A DNA stretch of 15,526 bases from JASFRI01 sp050115015 (GTDB lineage Bacteria > Acidobacteriota > Polarisedimenticolia > CBDVAL01), in the NCBI GenBank assembly GCA_050115015.1, contig JASFRI010000052.1, forward strand, positions 1 to 15,526, given 5' to 3'. Positions 12,737 to 15,526 of the stretch are shown in pieces. The notes beneath the pieces are model-generated. The model was not told where the DNA came from, did no database searches, and worked only from the letters and a program-made list of their open reading frames with translations. Both the position numbers and the translations under genes were made by a program. Within the stretch, counting starts at the first letter, position 1; each line of letters starts with the position of its first letter.

Positions 12737-13984
12737 TCAGACGAGGCGCCGGAGCGTCAGGGTCACCTCGTGCCGCTCCTCCCCCCGGCGGAAGACGAGG
12801 TCCACCCGGGCCCCCTCCTGGCGGAACAGATCCCGGAGGCCGTACGCCCCCAGCGAGGCCGCCGGGGTGCCGTTCACCTCCACCACCAGGTCCCCGGCGC
12901 GGAGCCCGGCCTGGTCGCCCGGCGAGCCGGGGATCACTTCCTGCACGGGAAGGCCGTCGTCCCCGTTCCGGAGGACCAGGCCGCTCATGTCGTGCTCGAA
13001 GGGCTCCCGCAGCCGTCGCCCGGGCACCAGGACCATCCGGTCGTGAGCGTAGTCGAAGGTGACGGCGAAGCGGCCGAGGATGCCGCTTCCGAGGTTGCCG
13101 TTGCGCGAGTCCATCCCCCGCGGTGACTGGTGATCGCCGACGGGGAACGTGGCGATCACGTTCTCCAGCTTCACGTTGCCGAGCATGACGGCGGCAACCC
13201 TCCCGACGCGGCCCCGCACATCGCCGCTGATGCCCCGCCCGATGACCGTCTCGACGGCCCCCGGAGGGACCTCGAGACCCTCCACGGTCCCGGCATTGAG
13301 GGACACGGGATGGGATGCCCCCAGGTCGACGGCGAGGACCACCGGCACCGTGTCCCCGGCCAGCGTCGTCACCGAGAGGGTCGTGAACGGGATGCCGCGC
13401 CGGATCTCCAGCGGCAGGGAGATGGCCCCCTCGGGAGGCTCGAAGGTCGCCGGATCGTGCAGGCGGATCACGCCGGCGTCCGGATCGATCTCCACGGCGA
13501 AGTTCCGGAACAGCGCCGCCCCGATGATGGCGTCGTGGTAGGCTGCGAAGTCGGGCATCCGCGGCAGGACGGTGAGCGAAACGCCGGACATCTCCAGACC
13601 GGGGAGCGATGCTTTCTGGTCCGGCACCACCTGCGCGGTGAGCCGCTCTCCCTTCCCCCCGGCCCCGCCCACCGCGGCCTGCATCGCCGAGTCGTAGTCG
13701 AGCTTCAGGGCGTCCACCCGGTCGCTGCCGTAGAGCACCACGCCGGGCGCCGGCATCCCGGTGTCCAGGACCGTCCGGAACGGCCCGCTCCCGTTGATCT
13801 CCATCTCCATCACGATGTGGTTGTTGACGGTCTCGAACGGGATCGTGGGCACGCCCTCCTCCGCGACGACCTGGACCTCGAGGTTGTCGGGAGGCGGGAC
13901 GCGACGGACCTGCTGGGAGGCGGCGGGGGTGACGACGAGCAGGACCAGGCTCGCCAGACCGGCGGTGTGGCGCTTCGGGTGCAT
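12737..13984 (-). CDS. Secreted retropepsin-like aspartic protease with PDZ domain
   Basis: This 415-residue protein carries a signal peptide (MHPKRHTAGLASLVLLVV, cleavage near ASQ). The first lobe (about 48-185) has GPFRTVLDTGMPAPGV with the catalytic DTG at 74-76 and DAIIGAALFRNFAVEID. The second lobe (about 190-322) repeats the pattern with VPVVLAVDLGASHPV, where the motif is DLG (220-222) rather than DTG/DSG, then GSGILGRFAVTFDY. Residues 330-412 are a PDZ domain (VIPGSPGDQAGLRAGDLVVEVNG). Two-lobed architecture with one Asp per lobe could give an active pepsin-like pair within one chain; the PDZ domain may bind substrate C-termini. AAGGAGA lies nine bases before the ATG; the frame continues upstream to 14125 without a better start. 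Confidence 0.88.
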   Translation of the reverse strand: MHPKRHTAGLASLVLLVVTPAASQQVRRVPPPDNLEVQVVAEEGVPTIPFETVNNHIVMEMEINGSGPFRTVLDTGMPAPGVVLYGSDRVDALKLDYDSAMQAAVGGAGGKGERLTAQVVPDQKASLPGLEMSGVSLTVLPRMPDFAAYHDAIIGAALFRNFAVEIDPDAGVIRLHDPATFEPPEGAISLPLEIRRGIPFTTLSVTTLAGDTVPVVLAVDLGASHPVSLNAGTVEGLEVPPGAVETVIGRGISGDVRGRVGRVAAVMLGNVKLENVIATFPVGDHQSPRGMDSRNGNLGSGILGRFAVTFDYAHDRMVLVPGRRLREPFEHDMSGLVLRNGDDGLPVQEVIPGSPGDQAGLRAGDLVVEVNGTPAASLGAYGLRDLFRQEGARVDLVFRRGEERHEVTLTLRRLV

Positions 13985-14156
13985 GTGCGGGTTCTCCTTT
14001 CCAAAGCCGTTCGGGGTCGTCGGTCTTCGTGTGCAGGGGCCGTGCCACCGGGGAGCCGCGCCGAAGGACCCGGATCCCCCACCTCCACGCGCCATGCCGC
14101 CCCATCCGGGGCAAGCCGGCCTCATCTGCGGTGGACCTCCATCCCGGGACCAGACC

Positions 14157-14165
14157 TGTTATCCT
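14157..14165 (+). promoter_or_regulatory. Extended -10 promoter of the DUF4136 gene
   Basis: TGTTATCCT (TGn plus TATCCT) lies 22 bases before the GTG start at 14188. The predicted start near 14172 leaves a short leader containing the GGGAGGG ribosome binding site. No good -35 at standard spacing. Confidence 0.4.
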
Positions 14166-14187
14166 GTTCATTATCTCGGGAGGGAAC

Positions 14188-14685
14188 GTGGTTTTCCACT
14201 GGCAGCTCGTGCGCGCGGTCGTCGTGGCGACCTGCGCCCTCGTGGCGGCGCCGGCCATCGCCCTGGAGGTCCGCGTCGAGCACGACGAGAGCTTCGACTT
14301 CACCGCCGTCGGGACGTTCGGCTGGCTCGACGACACGGCGATCCCGGGCCGGGCGCTCCCGGAAAACGCCGCGCTGATCCGCGAGGAGGTCAGCCGTGCG
14401 CTGACGAAGCGCGGCCTGCGGCGGCAGGACGACGATCCGGACCTGCGGCTGGTGTACTACGTCGGGCTTCAGGAGCACGTGCCCCTCGCCCCTCCCGGGG
14501 AGGCGACACCGGACGCCCCGGCGGGAACCTACGAGGAGGGCACACTGATCCTGGAGTTCTTCGGCCGCGACGGCGAGCGCCCGGTCTGGCGTGCGGCCGC
14601 CGAGGACCCGCTGGACCGGGATCGGCTGCGGAGGCAGATCCGCAAGGTCGTCTCCAGGATGCTGAAGCAGTTCCCACCGTCATGA
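14188..14685 (+). CDS. Secreted DUF4136-family protein
   Basis: This 165-residue protein has signal peptide MVFHWQLVRAVVVATCALVA and cleavage after AIA. There is no lipobox, although many relatives are lipoproteins. The mature part follows DUF4136: VEHDESFDFTAVGTFGWLDD at the start, then IREEVSRALTKRGLRR, DPDLRLVYYVGLQE, EGTLILEFFGRDGERPVWRAAAED and the terminal IRKVVSRMLKQFPP. The family is periplasmic or outer-membrane associated and of unknown function. The GTG at 14188 with GGGAGGG four bases upstream sets the start; an open frame extending to 14029 lacks a signal sequence at its end. It diverges from the protease-like gene and precedes a malate synthase-like gene by 90 bases. Confidence 0.88.
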   Translation: MVFHWQLVRAVVVATCALVAAPAIALEVRVEHDESFDFTAVGTFGWLDDTAIPGRALPENAALIREEVSRALTKRGLRRQDDDPDLRLVYYVGLQEHVPLAPPGEATPDAPAGTYEEGTLILEFFGRDGERPVWRAAAEDPLDRDRLRRQIRKVVSRMLKQFPPS

Positions 14686-14775
14686 GGGGGGAGGGAAGAC
14701 CCGGGCCGGGGAACGGCCGGACACCACATCCACCGAGGCGACGGCGCGGCCGCCCACGCACACTCGAGGAGAACC

Positions 14776-15526
14776 TTGACCATCCAGATCCGAGGTAACC
14801 TGGCCCGGGACTACGGCGACGTCCTCACCTCCGAGGCGCTGGGCGCCCTGGAGGTCCTTTCCGAGATCAACGCGGTTCGCCTCGAGGCGATGCGTGAGCG
14901 CGGCGCGCGGCGCGCGGCGCGTGCAGGGAACGGCGAGCGGATCCGCTTCCTCGATCCCGACGCCGTCCTCCCGGACACCGGCATCACCGCCCGGCAGGCC
15001 CGGGAGGGGAACTTCACCGGGTCCCCCATTCCCCCGGACCTCCGGCGCCAGTGGATCCAGGGGACCGGCCCCGCCACGAAGCCCCGGGCGACGCTGGAGC
15101 GCAGCATCCGGAACGTCGCCTATGCCCTGCTGTCCGGCGCCGACGGCTGGATGTTCGACGGTGAGGACGCCCTCGGCCAGGTGGACGCCATGTCCCTGGA
15201 CAACCAGCGCAACCTGAAGCGGGCCTTCGCCCGGGATCCGGTCTTCCTGCGGGCGGCGCAGGAGGTGGCTCGGGAGATGAACGCCTGGAGCGAGGACTTT
15301 TTCGGCCGCCGGATCGTCGACCGCTGGGAGGAACAGCTCGACTTCACCACCCGCATCTTCCGTCCCCGGGGACTGCACCTCGACGACCGGCATCTGGGGC
15401 TCCCGGACGGCACGGGCCTCGGGGCCTGCCTGGTGGACACGGTCCTCTACGTGGTGCACAACCACCATACCCTGCGGGAGGAGGGCCGTTCCCTCGTCCT
15501 CTACCTGCCGAAGATCCAGACTGCCG
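14776..15526 (+). CDS. Malate synthase-like enzyme, 3' end cut by window edge
   Basis: The frame is open to the right edge, giving the first 250 residues of a protein expected to be about 500. Malate synthase condenses glyoxylate with acetyl-CoA to give malate in the glyoxylate bypass. Recognisable parts are IQGTGPATKPRATLERSI, DGWMFDGEDALGQ (124-135, an acidic motif of the barrel), RPRGLHLDDRHLGL (196-209, with the glyoxylate-binding type Arg of RPRG) and VLYLPKIQTA (241-250). The catalytic Asp and CoA-binding C-terminal region are outside the window, so another HpcH/HpaI-superfamily aldolase is possible. The start is a TTG with GAGGAG five bases upstream. No isocitrate lyase gene is visible. 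Confidence 0.8.
   Translation, partial: MTIQIRGNLARDYGDVLTSEALGALEVLSEINAVRLEAMRERGARRAARAGNGERIRFLDPDAVLPDTGITARQAREGNFTGSPIPPDLRRQWIQGTGPATKPRATLERSIRNVAYALLSGADGWMFDGEDALGQVDAMSLDNQRNLKRAFARDPVFLRAAQEVAREMNAWSEDFFGRRIVDRWEEQLDFTTRIFRPRGLHLDDRHLGLPDGTGLGACLVDTVLYVVHNHHTLREEGRSLVLYLPKIQTA

Noticed and set aside
12726..12758. Direct repeat CCGGAGCGTC at 12726 and 12749, with a small CGTC-TTCA-GACG hairpin between convergent genes
   Set aside because: The stem is only four base pairs and has no T-run. The 10-bp repeat is within chance for this composition, so I do not call a terminator or attachment site.
10431..14336. A 1301-codon minus-strand open frame
   Set aside because: It runs opposite the OmpA-like and O-methyltransferase genes and in another frame of the protease gene. 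The translation is low-complexity Arg/Gly/Pro/Ala-rich, and the true genes have signal peptides and motifs. It is a high-GC shadow.

Overview
This window is a chromosome fragment from a very GC-rich bacterium with dense, mostly ordinary gene content. The best guess is an Acidobacteriota-like organism or a relative. Pointers are an OmpA-family protein with an N-terminal domain I associate with acidobacterial OmpA proteins, secreted DUF4097 and DUF4136 proteins, and a SUMF1-fold protein. This is inference from family resemblance, not a phylogeny. There is no phage module, no CRISPR array, no rRNA and no toxin-antitoxin pair. The one mobile element is an insertion sequence at 1488-3091.

Layout. 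Bases 1-1368 (minus) hold the N-terminal 456 residues of a secreted beta-propeller (NHL-type) protein that runs off the left edge. It has visibly lower GC and more A/T-ending codons than the rest. An apparently intact DDE insertion sequence follows, with 22-bp terminal inverted repeats but no visible target-site duplication. To its right the sequence becomes uniformly very GC-rich.

From 3185 to 8059 there is a minus-strand run of five genes. In transcription order these are two paralogous secreted DUF4097 beta-solenoid proteins with 18-residue repeats, a beta-class DNA methyltransferase, a six-helix membrane protein and a secreted SUMF1-fold protein that lacks the formylglycine-generating cysteines. 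The last gene also seems to have its own promoter. This run is the best candidate for an undescribed functional module, but the only evidence for joint function is spacing and orientation.

Divergent from it are tadA (tRNA adenosine deaminase, possibly leaderless), a tRNA-Ser(CGA) with a good promoter, and an orphan 92-residue protein. A convergent two-gene unit follows on the minus strand: a membrane-anchored monohaem cytochrome c, overlapping by one base an arginase-superfamily protein in which one manganese-ligand histidine is asparagine. Divergent from that unit is an OmpA-like peptidoglycan-binding envelope protein. After it come a CCoAOMT-type O-methyltransferase (plus), a secreted two-lobe aspartic-protease-like protein with a PDZ domain (minus), a DUF4136 protein (plus) and the first 250 codons of a malate synthase-like enzyme, cut by the right edge.

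Overall, many of the proteins are exported or envelope proteins, mixed with housekeeping tRNA functions and central carbon metabolism. The long open frames opposite these genes (for example across 10431-14336 on the minus strand) are high-GC shadows and are not annotated.
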